Notes: generated from the letters alone by a model not told the origin. DNA of 8,598 bases from Saprospiraceae bacterium (GCA_017995875.1 JAGOIB010000084.1:1-8598), one strand, 5' to 3'. Numbered from the stretch's first letter, positions 1 through 6,649 are shown. Translations and numbers: made by a program.

Positions 1-107
1 TAGATGTCAGCCGGAAGATAAGCGCCTGTGAGATGTCCTATATGGAGTGGGCCATTGGCATATGGCAATGCCGATGTCACGATATATCGCTGGGGGGGAT
101 GGATCAT
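1..107 (-). CDS. metG: Methionyl-tRNA synthetase, N-terminal fragment (runs off left edge)
   Basis: Charges tRNA-Met with methionine in the cytoplasm; essential for translation. On the minus strand, ATG at 107-105 opens a frame of 35 codons plus two bases that continues past the window edge. After a short leader (MIHPPQ) comes [20 protein letters not shown], the N-terminal strand and class I aminoacyl-tRNA synthetase HIGH motif (H22-I23-G24-H25), followed by TGAYLPADI. This is the characteristic start of bacterial MetRS, where the HIGH motif lies about 20 residues in. An in-frame stop just upstream (TGA within ATGA at the start codon region) leaves little room for a longer form. Codons 4-6 include a run of seven C. 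The KMSKS loop, any zinc knuckle and the anticodon domain are outside the window. The gene is divergent from the large secreted-protein gene, so it has its own promoter. Identification is firm; only the N-terminus can be checked. Confidence 0.93.
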   Translation of the reverse strand, partial: MIHPPQRYIVTSALPYANGPLHIGHLTGAYLPADI

Positions 108-282
108 AACTTGTGTAATCGAAGGGCGAAGGTAGGAAAAAAGCATAGAGCATAGGGCATAGTGCATAGAGCTACCTAGGGCAGGGAGTAGGTGGTAAGG
201 AATAAGGAGTAAAAGATAATTAGAGGAATGACATCGGTGATTTGTGGTATTTTCGTAATAGATTAAATATCAATACAATAAA
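108..282. other. Divergent intergenic region between metG and the large secreted-protein gene
   Basis: A 175-bp spacer that must carry promoters in both directions. It holds the 7-mer tandem repeat at 143-170 and, just after it (about 178-214), a purine-rich degenerate stretch of GGAGTA/GGTAAGG-like words. The last 40 bases before 283 are AT-rich. No exact Bacteroidota -7 box (TAnnTTTG) was found. The nearest matches are TACCTTCG on the minus strand (134-127), toward metG, and TAGATTAA on the plus strand (259-266). Both are too weak to call. No Shine-Dalgarno sequence is visible before either start. Confidence 0.6.
143..170 (+). repeat. Four-copy 7-bp tandem repeat, GCATAGN
   Basis: Four uninterrupted copies of the heptamer GCATAG plus one variable base (A, G, T, A). 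They sit between the divergent starts of metG and the large secreted-protein gene, about 36 bp upstream of the metG start codon. The pattern is direct and exact in the first six bases of each copy. A role is unknown; it may be a simple-sequence tract that varies in copy number. Confidence 0.9.
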
Positions 283-3200
283 ATGAAATCAATTTTCATC
301 CTTTCGATTATTCTGCTTTCGAATCCTCTATTGATAGCCCAGGATTTCACCAAGGTTAAGGAAATCAGGATCACTGAAAAGGCCCTGGGAAAAGTTGCTT
401 TCCATTTTACAGACAATGACCATAATGGACAATTTGAATTTATAGCTGATGCCAACAATCAAGCAGGCATCTTTACCGGTGAGATTATAGACAACGAAAT
501 TGTCACCAAATACTATAAAAACTTTACACAATTTGCAAATGACCTTAGAGATCTGCGTCTCGAAGACACTAATGGGGACGGTAAAAGGGAATTGTATGCA
601 CTCTATGAATCCATGGGATTGATTATACTGGACACGGTCACCCTGAGTCCATTGGACACCATTAGCGAATTTCCCGTTTCTGTGCTCTTTAGAAGGATGA
701 TCCTTGCCGATATCGACCATGATCTGGTCGATGAATGGATCATGCTTGATGGCTTTGATGGGATAACGGTTTATGAACTCAACACTTTCACACCAAAATG
801 GAATGCCCCTGAACTAGATGGTCAGGACATGCAATTGGGTAATCTGGATGGCGATGCAGCTCTTGAACTTGTATTACGTACATCATCAGGTATCCGGATT
901 ATTAATATAGAAACACAAGAAGAAGAGTATTTTATTCCTTCTCAAGTATATGAGGAAATAGAACTTACCGACCTTAATCAGGATGGCATAGACGAACTTA
1001 TCCTCATAGATGGAACACTTCTTCAACTATATGATCATACATCCAATTCCATCACAGAGAGCTATAGCACCGGATTAATCCATTATGATGACCGATTCTA
1101 TCTGAATATAGATTCCGATACAGCTCTGGAAATCATCCTCTACCAGCCCGATTACAATGCCTTTGTCGAACTTAATACGTATCCGTTGTCTTTCCGCGAC
1201 TATTATAAGCTTCCTGATGACGTGTCGCTAGGATGGTATGCGGGGCAAATACCTGGCGCCCCTGGCAAATTCGTTTTTCTCCCGGAAGAAGGGATTTCCA
1301 TATTTGATATATTTACCAAAACTGTAGAAACCACAAAAATAACCGGTTCCATTGCGGGGATTCTCAGTACTAAATTGGATCATATTGATGATGAAGTGTT
1401 GATCACCCATCCTGCTGAGGCAAGCTGGGACTATTTATCCTTCAGAACCCTAAATGATTTTAAAACCGTGTTTACACTTTCCCAAAATGATCTTTTCGAA
1501 GGTCACATTGCGGACTTTGCTTCTACGGTCGACAAACTACATGCGCGAGGTATACAATCTGACCGGTTATTGATTAATAATAACCGGGAATTTTGCATTT
1601 ACGATCCTGTCCAAAATACCCACATTAATTACCTGGATCTGCAGGGAGACGACCTCACCGCATCAGATTTGAATCATGATGGCAGTGACGAACTGCTCAA
1701 TACCTTGAATAATAGTATACATGTATATCAGCAATCGGAAGCAAGGAAATTTGAACCCCTCTTTTCAACACCTCCAACTGAACTTTACATCAATTTCATC
1801 ACAGGGCAACTCGATCAAACTCCTGAAAAAGAAATCATAGGCTTCAACTATCAAAAGATTTTAGTCTATAGCGGTCGGACTGGAGAACTCTTACATGAAG
1901 TCACAGGCATTCCATCTGCCACCTATCAGGATGTGACGACCTTTTCAGACTCCACCGGAGATTATTTTATAGGTGTCATGATTTGGGGAACCTACTATGT
2001 ATATAACTACACACAAAAAATACTCGCTAAAACATTCAATTTTCATGGCACTACTACAGGTTTTACCAAAATCCTGCAGATGCTTGATGCAGGCCAGTTG
2101 AAAACCTATATATTAATCTATAGCGACAGATTTCAAGTTTATTCGCCTGATGGAACTCCAATTTTCATCGAAGACCTGGCCACTGGCAGCAACACGGCAA
2201 AAAGCAAAATCATCATCAACGATTACAATCAGGATAGCAGGCCTGATATCCTGTTATCAGCGGGTTCAAAATTTACGATATACACCTATACTGGTGCAGG
2301 TGTACCTGTAACGCCTTTTTATGCTACATCCATCTTTCCAAAAGATTCAATCACGCTGAATGCTCCTACGTCATATATTCTTCAATTTTCTGAACCCGTA
2401 TTACCTGGCTCAGTTTCATCCAATTTGGTTGTTGAATCCAGGAAACAAGGGAGCCTTGCTTATGAAATAGAATGGATTGATGAATTCCAAATAAGAATCA
2501 TTCCTGAGCCACTCCAGTTTAATCCTGACACCGTTACCTTAATGATACATGGCGGGTTGCAATGCGAATCCCAGAAATTTTTAGACAATAATCTCGACGG
2601 CATTGGCTTACAGACCCTTGAACCAATTGAACTTGCGGTGTATCTCTATGACTCTTCTTCAGCTGATTACAAACCGACCATCATCCCTTTGTCAGATTTA
2701 CCTGAACGCTTTGTTTCAGAAAGCAAGAGACATTTGGATTTTCGGGTTAATACGGATTTAGAAGCCCCCTTTCCAATTCATTTCATGCATTCCGGTATTT
2801 TGTCGGGAAATATCATTTCATCTGATTCTTTATATCCAATCGATGGTATTTTCGATGAACCGGTTGAAGATTTTTTAATACCTGTTCCTACGTTTGGTTT
2901 AGCCGATGGAACGTATATGTTGTATTTGCTTGCCGGTGATATTGCCGGCAATCTTTCAGACACACTCTTTGTACCCTTCCAGGTTATATCCGAAAAAGGA
3001 AATTATGATAAAAATGCCGGAGGTGGATTTACCCGATCTCAGTATATTGACAATAATCGAATTACGCCTTACTTTGACCTTTTAAAGGTAAAACTTCATG
3101 CATCAACTGAACGATTGTCTCATATTGTGGGTGGAGATGGGTATGTCTATTATCTGGATAATAATTCCTTCGATCATGTTCTAACATTGCGTAAAGCCAG

Positions 3201-4854
3201 CCTGCCATACATCGAGACCGTCTGGGAACACACCTTTCCTTCCAACATATTCAGAAGTTCCATTCATCTTTCTGATGGATTCATTTATTTTATTAAACAA
3301 GCCAGCCAGGACAGTGAATTCCGTGTCTTTGCATATGATGCAATCACGGGAACAGAAATATGGAATGAACAGATTTATAGCAAACCAAATCTAAATGCAT
3401 CCCCTATCACAGATAATGAAAATGTACTGGTGACGGGCGGGGAATACGGAGGAACCTATTGTTTTAATCGCTGGACAGGTGAACAAAAATGGTATTCAAA
3501 ACGGGATGACAATCACTATGAAGAAGGGATACCAGCCTTGTATAAAAATGCTGCATACCTGGCAGAACACCAAACGATCAAATCTATCAACCTTAGCTCA
3601 GGGGCGGTTAATTGGGAAATAGCCGTCACGGAAGAAGAAGCCTATTTGCTTGAAAGAAATGCATTGGTTGATTCCCTTCATCAACAACTTATTTGGCCCG
3701 GGAAAATCAATATTTATGCATTTGACCTGGAAACCAGCCAACAAAAATGGAAAAGGCCAGGAAGTAACAGTATAAAAAATCCTGTTCAATGTGAAAACCA
3801 TATATTTCTGTTCAAATCAAATGCTGTAGTCAAATTAAACGCAACAACAGGGAGCACCATCAAAACGCTAACATTACCAGCCGAAATAAAAGTCCAGCCG
3901 GTGGGTGCTAATGGAAAACTATTTCTCCCTTTGGAAGACAGGTTCCTCGTGCTGGATATGTATACGTTGGCTACACTCTGGACATTGCCTATCAAAGTAC
4001 AGGAGATCACTATCATTGACCAGTATTTGTTGCTGACAGACAATATGGAGGACGTTCATATTTATGAAAGCCTTGACCAATGCTGCAATTCGTCCATGGT
4101 GTGGACGGAATCCAATATGAATGCCTTTTCACCAGGCATTGAGTCATTTAAATACACTTTTGACTCTATACCAACCATCCTGGATAACCATTCATACAAT
4201 GAAATTCTATTTGTTGATAGTTTTACAAGTGAAGATTGGAAACCTACGGGTGACTATATCAGATCGGAGGGAAAACAAGTGTACCAATACCGTTTTGGTC
4301 AGGAAAGCCTGCTGTATGACTTTAGTGCAGCCACGGGCGATACAATTATAATTCGTGGTACTGCAGTAGCTGTAACAGCAGTAGACTCCATTATGCTAGA
4401 GAATGGTGAAACCAGGCGAAGGCTTACAATGCAATGCACGCAAATCGAGGGGCTTCCTCCTTATTACTGGATAGAAGGAATCGGAAGTAGCAATGGATTC
4501 ACTACCGGGCCATGTAATTTTGATTGGTATTCAACACTTCTGTGTGCATATCAAAATGATGAATTACTTTATAGAAATGCAGAAATAGATTCATGCTGGC
4601 AATTCGTTTCGGCAAGTGACGACATACAGAAACACGATATCCATATTTTTCCAAACCCGTTTGATGATCAGATTACCCTTGAAGCAGGTGAGACGATCAT
4701 TGTCTCTGTCGAGCTTACGGATATATTGGGACAAAAAGTATTTATCGGAAAAGATGAAACCATTAATACAAAAAGTGTATTACCTGGCAGCTATGTATTG
4801 CTGGTTAGATTTAAAGACGGCTCAGCAGTCATTCAAAAACTCATCAAAATCTGA
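283..4854 (+). CDS. Large secreted multidomain protein: FG-GAP/VCBS-like repeats, Ig-like domains, PQQ-type propeller, T9SS sorting tail
   Basis: A 1523-aa exported protein of unknown function. Residues 1-20 form a signal peptide (MKSIFILSIILLSNPLLIAQ). Residues about 35-670 carry repeated calcium-loop motifs of FG-GAP/VCBS type (DxNxDGxxE) at 44, 95, 143, 187, 230, 277, 462 and 647, consistent with one or two beta-propellers. About 680-770 resembles a SbsA-type Ig-like domain (FPKDSITL, then LQFSEPV). About 790-900 is a second Ig-like stretch ending in DGTYMLYLLAGDIAGN. Residues about 940-1265 form a PQQ-type propeller with repeated 'D-x-x-T-G-x-x-x-W' blades near 1018, 1061, 1103, 1147, 1185 and 1225. 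Residues 1267-1442 are a module I cannot assign. The tail, 1451-1523, is a type A T9SS sorting domain (IFPNPF, then DILGQKV, ending VIQKLIKI). Expected route: Sec to periplasm, then T9SS to the surface or medium. The repeats suggest binding or adhesion; no catalytic motif is visible. ATG 283 is chosen because the signal peptide starts there. Confidence 0.9.
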   Translation: MKSIFILSIILLSNPLLIAQDFTKVKEIRITEKALGKVAFHFTDNDHNGQFEFIADANNQAGIFTGEIIDNEIVTKYYKNFTQFANDLRDLRLEDTNGDGKRELYALYESMGLIILDTVTLSPLDTISEFPVSVLFRRMILADIDHDLVDEWIMLDGFDGITVYELNTFTPKWNAPELDGQDMQLGNLDGDAALELVLRTSSGIRIINIETQEEEYFIPSQVYEEIELTDLNQDGIDELILIDGTLLQLYDHTSNSITESYSTGLIHYDDRFYLNIDSDTALEIILYQPDYNAFVELNTYPLSFRDYYKLPDDVSLGWYAGQIPGAPGKFVFLPEEGISIFDIFTKTVETTKITGSIAGILSTKLDHIDDEVLITHPAEASWDYLSFRTLNDFKTVFTLSQNDLFEGHIADFASTVDKLHARGIQSDRLLINNNREFCIYDPVQNTHINYLDLQGDDLTASDLNHDGSDELLNTLNNSIHVYQQSEARKFEPLFSTPPTELYINFITGQLDQTPEKEIIGFNYQKILVYSGRTGELLHEVTGIPSATYQDVTTFSDSTGDYFIGVMIWGTYYVYNYTQKILAKTFNFHGTTTGFTKILQMLDAGQLKTYILIYSDRFQVYSPDGTPIFIEDLATGSNTAKSKIIINDYNQDSRPDILLSAGSKFTIYTYTGAGVPVTPFYATSIFPKDSITLNAPTSYILQFSEPVLPGSVSSNLVVESRKQGSLAYEIEWIDEFQIRIIPEPLQFNPDTVTLMIHGGLQCESQKFLDNNLDGIGLQTLEPIELAVYLYDSSSADYKPTIIPLSDLPERFVSESKRHLDFRVNTDLEAPFPIHFMHSGILSGNIISSDSLYPIDGIFDEPVEDFLIPVPTFGLADGTYMLYLLAGDIAGNLSDTLFVPFQVISEKGNYDKNAGGGFTRSQYIDNNRITPYFDLLKVKLHASTERLSHIVGGDGYVYYLDNNSFDHVLTLRKASLPYIETVWEHTFPSNIFRSSIHLSDGFIYFIKQASQDSEFRVFAYDAITGTEIWNEQIYSKPNLNASPITDNENVLVTGGEYGGTYCFNRWTGEQKWYSKRDDNHYEEGIPALYKNAAYLAEHQTIKSINLSSGAVNWEIAVTEEEAYLLERNALVDSLHQQLIWPGKINIYAFDLETSQQKWKRPGSNSIKNPVQCENHIFLFKSNAVVKLNATTGSTIKTLTLPAEIKVQPVGANGKLFLPLEDRFLVLDMYTLATLWTLPIKVQEITIIDQYLLLTDNMEDVHIYESLDQCCNSSMVWTESNMNAFSPGIESFKYTFDSIPTILDNHSYNEILFVDSFTSEDWKPTGDYIRSEGKQVYQYRFGQESLLYDFSAATGDTIIIRGTAVAVTAVDSIMLENGETRRRLTMQCTQIEGLPPYYWIEGIGSSNGFTTGPCNFDWYSTLLCAYQNDELLYRNAEIDSCWQFVSASDDIQKHDIHIFPNPFDDQITLEAGETIIVSVELTDILGQKVFIGKDETINTKSVLPGSYVLLVRFKDGSAVIQKLIKI

Positions 4855-4856
4855 TC

Positions 4857-4889
4857 ATCAAGAAATTATTTTCTGTTTGATATTTTTTT
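4857..4889 (+). terminator. Possible intrinsic terminator of the large secreted-protein gene
   Basis: Three bases after the stop codon, ATCAA (4857-4861) can pair with TTGAT (4877-4881) and GAAA (4862-4865) with TTTC (4870-4873). This leaves a TTAT loop and a three-base bulge (4874-4876). A run of seven T follows at 4883-4889. The stem is AT-rich and bulged, so it is weak, but its position and T-tract fit. It overlaps the last codons of the convergent tag gene. Confidence 0.4.
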
Positions 4890-5462
4890 AACGCCGTCGT
4901 GTCTGAAGCATGTGACGACATGATCATTATACATTCCAACAGCCTGCATAAAGGCGTAAATAATTGTTGAGCCTACGAAACTAAATCCACGCTTCTTGAG
5001 GTCCTTGCTGATGGCATCACTGATAGGTGAAGTGGCTTGAAAATCACTGATGGATCTGAGCTTATTAACGATTGGCTTTCCGTCAACGAATGACCAGAGA
5101 TGCTGGCTGAAATCGATGCCCTGATCTTGCATTTCGAGATATTTCTGAGCATTCGTTCGAGTGGCAAATACTTTTAGGCGGTTGCGGATGATGCGCTCAT
5201 CCAGCAATATTTTTTCAAGTTTCTTATCGGTGTACTTCGCGATCTTGTCCGGATCGAGATTGTCGAAAACGGCCATATAGCCTTCCTGGCGACGGAGGAT
5301 GGTGATCCAGCTGAGGCCTGCCTGCGCACCATCAAGTATGAGTTTGGCAAACAAGGCTTTGCTGTCATATTCGGGTACACCCCAGACGGTATCGTGATAA
5401 TGAACATAGAGTGGGTCTGTTCCACACCAGTGGCAGCGGGTAACTTCTTTTAATTTCGACAT
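4866..5462 (-). CDS. tag: DNA-3-methyladenine glycosylase I
   Basis: Excises 3-methyladenine from alkylated DNA, starting base-excision repair in the cytoplasm. The 198-aa product aligns along its length with E. coli Tag (187 aa). Matching blocks are RCHWCGTDPLYVHYHDTVWG (9-28), GAQAGLSWITIL (45-56), LWSFVDG, SDAISKDLKKRGFSFVGSTI and NDHVVTC (179-185). The zinc-snap ligands of the family (E. coli Cys4, His17, His175, Cys179) correspond to C10, H23, H181 and C185. The aromatic pocket residues W12, Y22 and W52 are present. The E. coli base-recognition residue Glu38 aligns with D44, a conservative change that I believe other family members share. It converges with the upstream large gene (11-bp gap) and diverges from the DUF2490 gene, so it is probably monocistronic. 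The ATG at 5462 gives the expected N-terminus. Confidence 0.96.
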   Translation of the reverse strand: MSKLKEVTRCHWCGTDPLYVHYHDTVWGVPEYDSKALFAKLILDGAQAGLSWITILRRQEGYMAVFDNLDPDKIAKYTDKKLEKILLDERIIRNRLKVFATRTNAQKYLEMQDQGIDFSQHLWSFVDGKPIVNKLRSISDFQATSPISDAISKDLKKRGFSFVGSTIIYAFMQAVGMYNDHVVTCFRHDGVKKISNRK

Positions 5463-5524
5463 ATTCTATAGAGTTTATCAATATTTTATAAACTTTGCAA
5501 TATATTTATAAAAATACCATCTGG
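5463..5524. promoter_or_regulatory. Short AT-rich divergent promoter region (tag / DUF2490 gene)
   Basis: Only 62 bp separate the two divergent start codons, so both promoters must lie here or overlap coding sequence. The segment is strongly AT-rich. On the plus strand, AAACTTTG (5489-5496) matches the Bacteroidota -7 consensus TAnnTTTG at all fixed positions but the first. No good -33 partner was found, and no exact box was seen on the minus strand. Its role as a promoter region rests on geometry; the box is tentative. Confidence 0.4.
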
Positions 5525-6271
5525 ATGAAGGCTTTTGCAACCATACTATTCATGGTTTTAGGCACCCTTGTCAGCGGGCAAAAACAAGTCATACATCAGA
5601 AACAGATTTGGTATAAATATTATCTGAAAATACCCATTGGAGATCAATGGCAAATTCGTCAGGAGATAGATGATCGCAACTATTCTGATCCCGCCAGGCA
5701 ATCACAATTTCTATCCCGCACACATTTTCAACGCAATCTTGTCAAGGGCTGGAGTACAGCTTTGGGCTTTGCGTATTTCGTGCATTCTTTGCCTCAGAAT
5801 CCGGATATCCAGGACTTCTATAATCAGTCAGAGCTCAGGCCATCCTTTGAAGTAGCCAATCTTAATAAGCTGAGTGAAAAATTTCATCTTCATCACCGGT
5901 ATTGGACAGAATTCAGGTTTTTCCAACAACCAGATCATTCTTACCTCTATACCAATATCAGGTTACGTTATAAAATTGAACTTGAATATGAGTTGTCAGA
6001 GAAATTCAGTTTTCTGGTCTTTGATGAATTGCATATCAATGTAGGAAGCAAGATAACCTACAATGTCTTTGATCAAAACAGGCTCGGAGCTTCCATCATG
6101 TTTTCACCTGTGAAAAATATTGGCTTTGAGGTGATGTATATCAATTGGTTTCAGCAGACTACTACTGGTGACACGTATTATGACAGGGATATCATTCGAT
6201 TTGCGTTGCATCAAACTCTTTCAGTATTTAAAGGACGTCGAAGTGAACAGGTAGTGCCAATAACGGAGTAG
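5525..6271 (+). CDS. DUF2490 family outer-membrane protein
   Basis: A 248-aa protein that I assign to the DUF2490 family, widespread in Bacteroidota and of unknown function; members look like outer-membrane beta-barrels. The signal peptide is MKAFATILFMVLGTLVSG, with likely cleavage before QKQ. The body alternates aromatic and polar residues as in beta-strands. It opens with the family-like pattern W-x-K-Y-Y-L-K-I-P (about 29-37), then QEIDDR, then LSRTHFQ. Later come HHRYWTEFRF and strands such as YTNIRLRYKIELEYEL, and the C-terminus has FALHQTLSVF. The frame is open further upstream, to a TTG at 5495, but that would put ten extra residues before the signal peptide. ATG 5525 is therefore preferred. 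It is divergent from tag and convergent with the concanavalin-like protein gene across a 408-bp repeat-rich gap, so it is probably a single-gene unit. No substrate or partner can be inferred. Confidence 0.85.
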   Translation: MKAFATILFMVLGTLVSGQKQVIHQKQIWYKYYLKIPIGDQWQIRQEIDDRNYSDPARQSQFLSRTHFQRNLVKGWSTALGFAYFVHSLPQNPDIQDFYNQSELRPSFEVANLNKLSEKFHLHHRYWTEFRFFQQPDHSYLYTNIRLRYKIELEYELSEKFSFLVFDELHINVGSKITYNVFDQNRLGASIMFSPVKNIGFEVMYINWFQQTTTGDTYYDRDIIRFALHQTLSVFKGRRSEQVVPITE

Positions 6272-6285
6272 AAGGAATTGTGAAA

Positions 6286-6312
6286 AAGGCGAAGGCTAAG
6301 GCTAAGGCTAAG
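6286..6312 (+). repeat. Hexamer tract (GGCTAA/GGCGAA), left arm of an imperfect inverted repeat
   Basis: Four hexamer periods of the form AAGGCG/AAGGCT ending in AAG, starting 14 bp after the DUF2490 gene stop. By hand alignment it matches the reverse complement of 6386-6412 at 24 of 27 positions, so the two arms could form a long stem around a 73-nt loop. It could be a hypervariable simple repeat, a terminator-like structure, or both. Confidence 0.85.
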
Positions 6313-6341
6313 TTCCCTTTGTGTTAAAAAGAACAATCGGA

Positions 6342-6357
6342 TTCATAGAAATACGAA
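6342..6357 (+). repeat. Hairpin repeat, copy 0 (degenerate)
   Basis: TTCATA-GAAA-TACGAA: same loop and right arm as the three copies downstream. One stem position is an A-C mismatch (6345 against 6354). It lacks the AT-rich lead-in of the other copies. It lies within the loop between the two hexamer arms, 91 bp before the next copy. Confidence 0.6.
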
Positions 6358-6385
6358 ATTATTTTACCAATCCATAAAAATCCCA

Positions 6386-6412
6386 CTTCGCCTCAGCCTT
6401 CGCCTTCGCCTT
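6386..6412 (-). repeat. Hexamer tract, right arm of the imperfect inverted repeat
   Basis: Read on the minus strand, this is four and a half hexamer periods of AAGGCG with one AAGGCT and one GAGGCG variant. It is the inverted partner of 6286-6312, with three mismatches in 27 positions. It ends 11 bp before the first full hairpin repeat. Confidence 0.85.
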
Positions 6413-6423
6413 CTCATTCCGGC

Positions 6424-6466
6424 AAAATATATTTCGTAGAAATACGAACCACCCTTGATACTCAAT
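6424..6466 (+). repeat. Hairpin repeat, copy 1 (43 bp)
   Basis: It begins AAAATATAT, followed by a perfect 6-bp stem TTCGTA/TACGAA around a GAAA loop (6433-6448), and ends CCTTGATACTCAAT. It matches copy 2, exactly 100 bp away, at 42 of 43 positions. Only this copy has a second small inverted repeat at its right end: GATACT (6457-6462) and AGTATC (6469-6474) around a 6-nt loop. TATATTTC (6428-6435) is one base away from the Bacteroidota -7 box TAnnTTTG. Confidence 0.92.
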
Positions 6467-6523
6467 GAAGTATCCCAATGGAGTAGTGGAAATCAAAGGC
6501 TGTACCTTCATTCATATTTCGCC

Positions 6524-6566
6524 AAAATATATTTCGTAGAAATACGAACCATCCTTGATACTCAAT
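6524..6566 (+). repeat. Hairpin repeat, copy 2 (43 bp)
   Basis: It differs from copy 1 by one base (a T for a C in the segment after the hairpin). The stem is 6533-6538 with 6543-6548 and the loop is GAAA at 6539-6542. Its left flank TTTCGCC (6517-6523) is shared with copy 3, giving a 32-bp exact match between copies 2 and 3 (6517-6548 and 6616-6647). Confidence 0.92.
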
Positions 6567-6615
6567 TCATTACCTCATTTTAAGGCTAAAAGTCAACGAC
6601 ATCTTCAAACCCATT

Positions 6616-6649
6616 TTTCGCCAAAATATATTTCGTAGAAATACGAAAT
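6616..6649 (+). repeat. Hairpin repeat, copy 3 (longest stem)
   Basis: It shares 32 exact bases with copy 2, but the sequence diverges after the stem. Here the stem extends to 8 bp (6630-6637 with 6642-6649) around GAAA, with a possible additional G-U pair in RNA. It ends 30 bp beyond the stop codon of the minus-strand gene at 6680. For that gene it would be the first hairpin in the 3' untranslated region, read there with a TTTC loop and followed by ATATTTT. Confidence 0.9.

Noticed and set aside
52..75. Imperfect palindrome around CATATG at the left edge
   Set aside because: It is a candidate operator by shape only, but lies inside the metG coding region over the HIGH-motif codons, so protein constraint explains it.
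92..98. Phase-variable homopolymer (seven C in the metG reading direction)
   Set aside because: A slip would frameshift an essential gene, and seven bases is short for a contingency tract; most likely a chance run of Pro codons.
3..155. Plus-strand open frame at the left edge
   Set aside because: Its translation is rich in Cys, Trp and Met with no recognisable pattern; the same bases clearly encode the MetRS N-terminus on the minus strand.
328..720. Minus-strand open frame within the large gene
   Set aside because: It is antisense to the signal peptide and first FG-GAP-like repeats, with no recognisable protein features.
5495..5524. Upstream TTG start for the DUF2490 protein
   Set aside because: It would add ten residues before a good signal peptide that begins at ATG 5525, and would use up most of the divergent promoter space.
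6424..6649. CRISPR array
   Set aside because: Only three good copies, repeat boundaries differ between copies, the intervals between cores (about 57-75 bp) are long and partly similar to each other, and there are no cas genes.
6342..6649. Integron attC sites or gene-cassette array
   Set aside because: No integrase, no coding cassettes between the repeats, and the motifs lack the GTTRRRY/RYYYAAC core sites.
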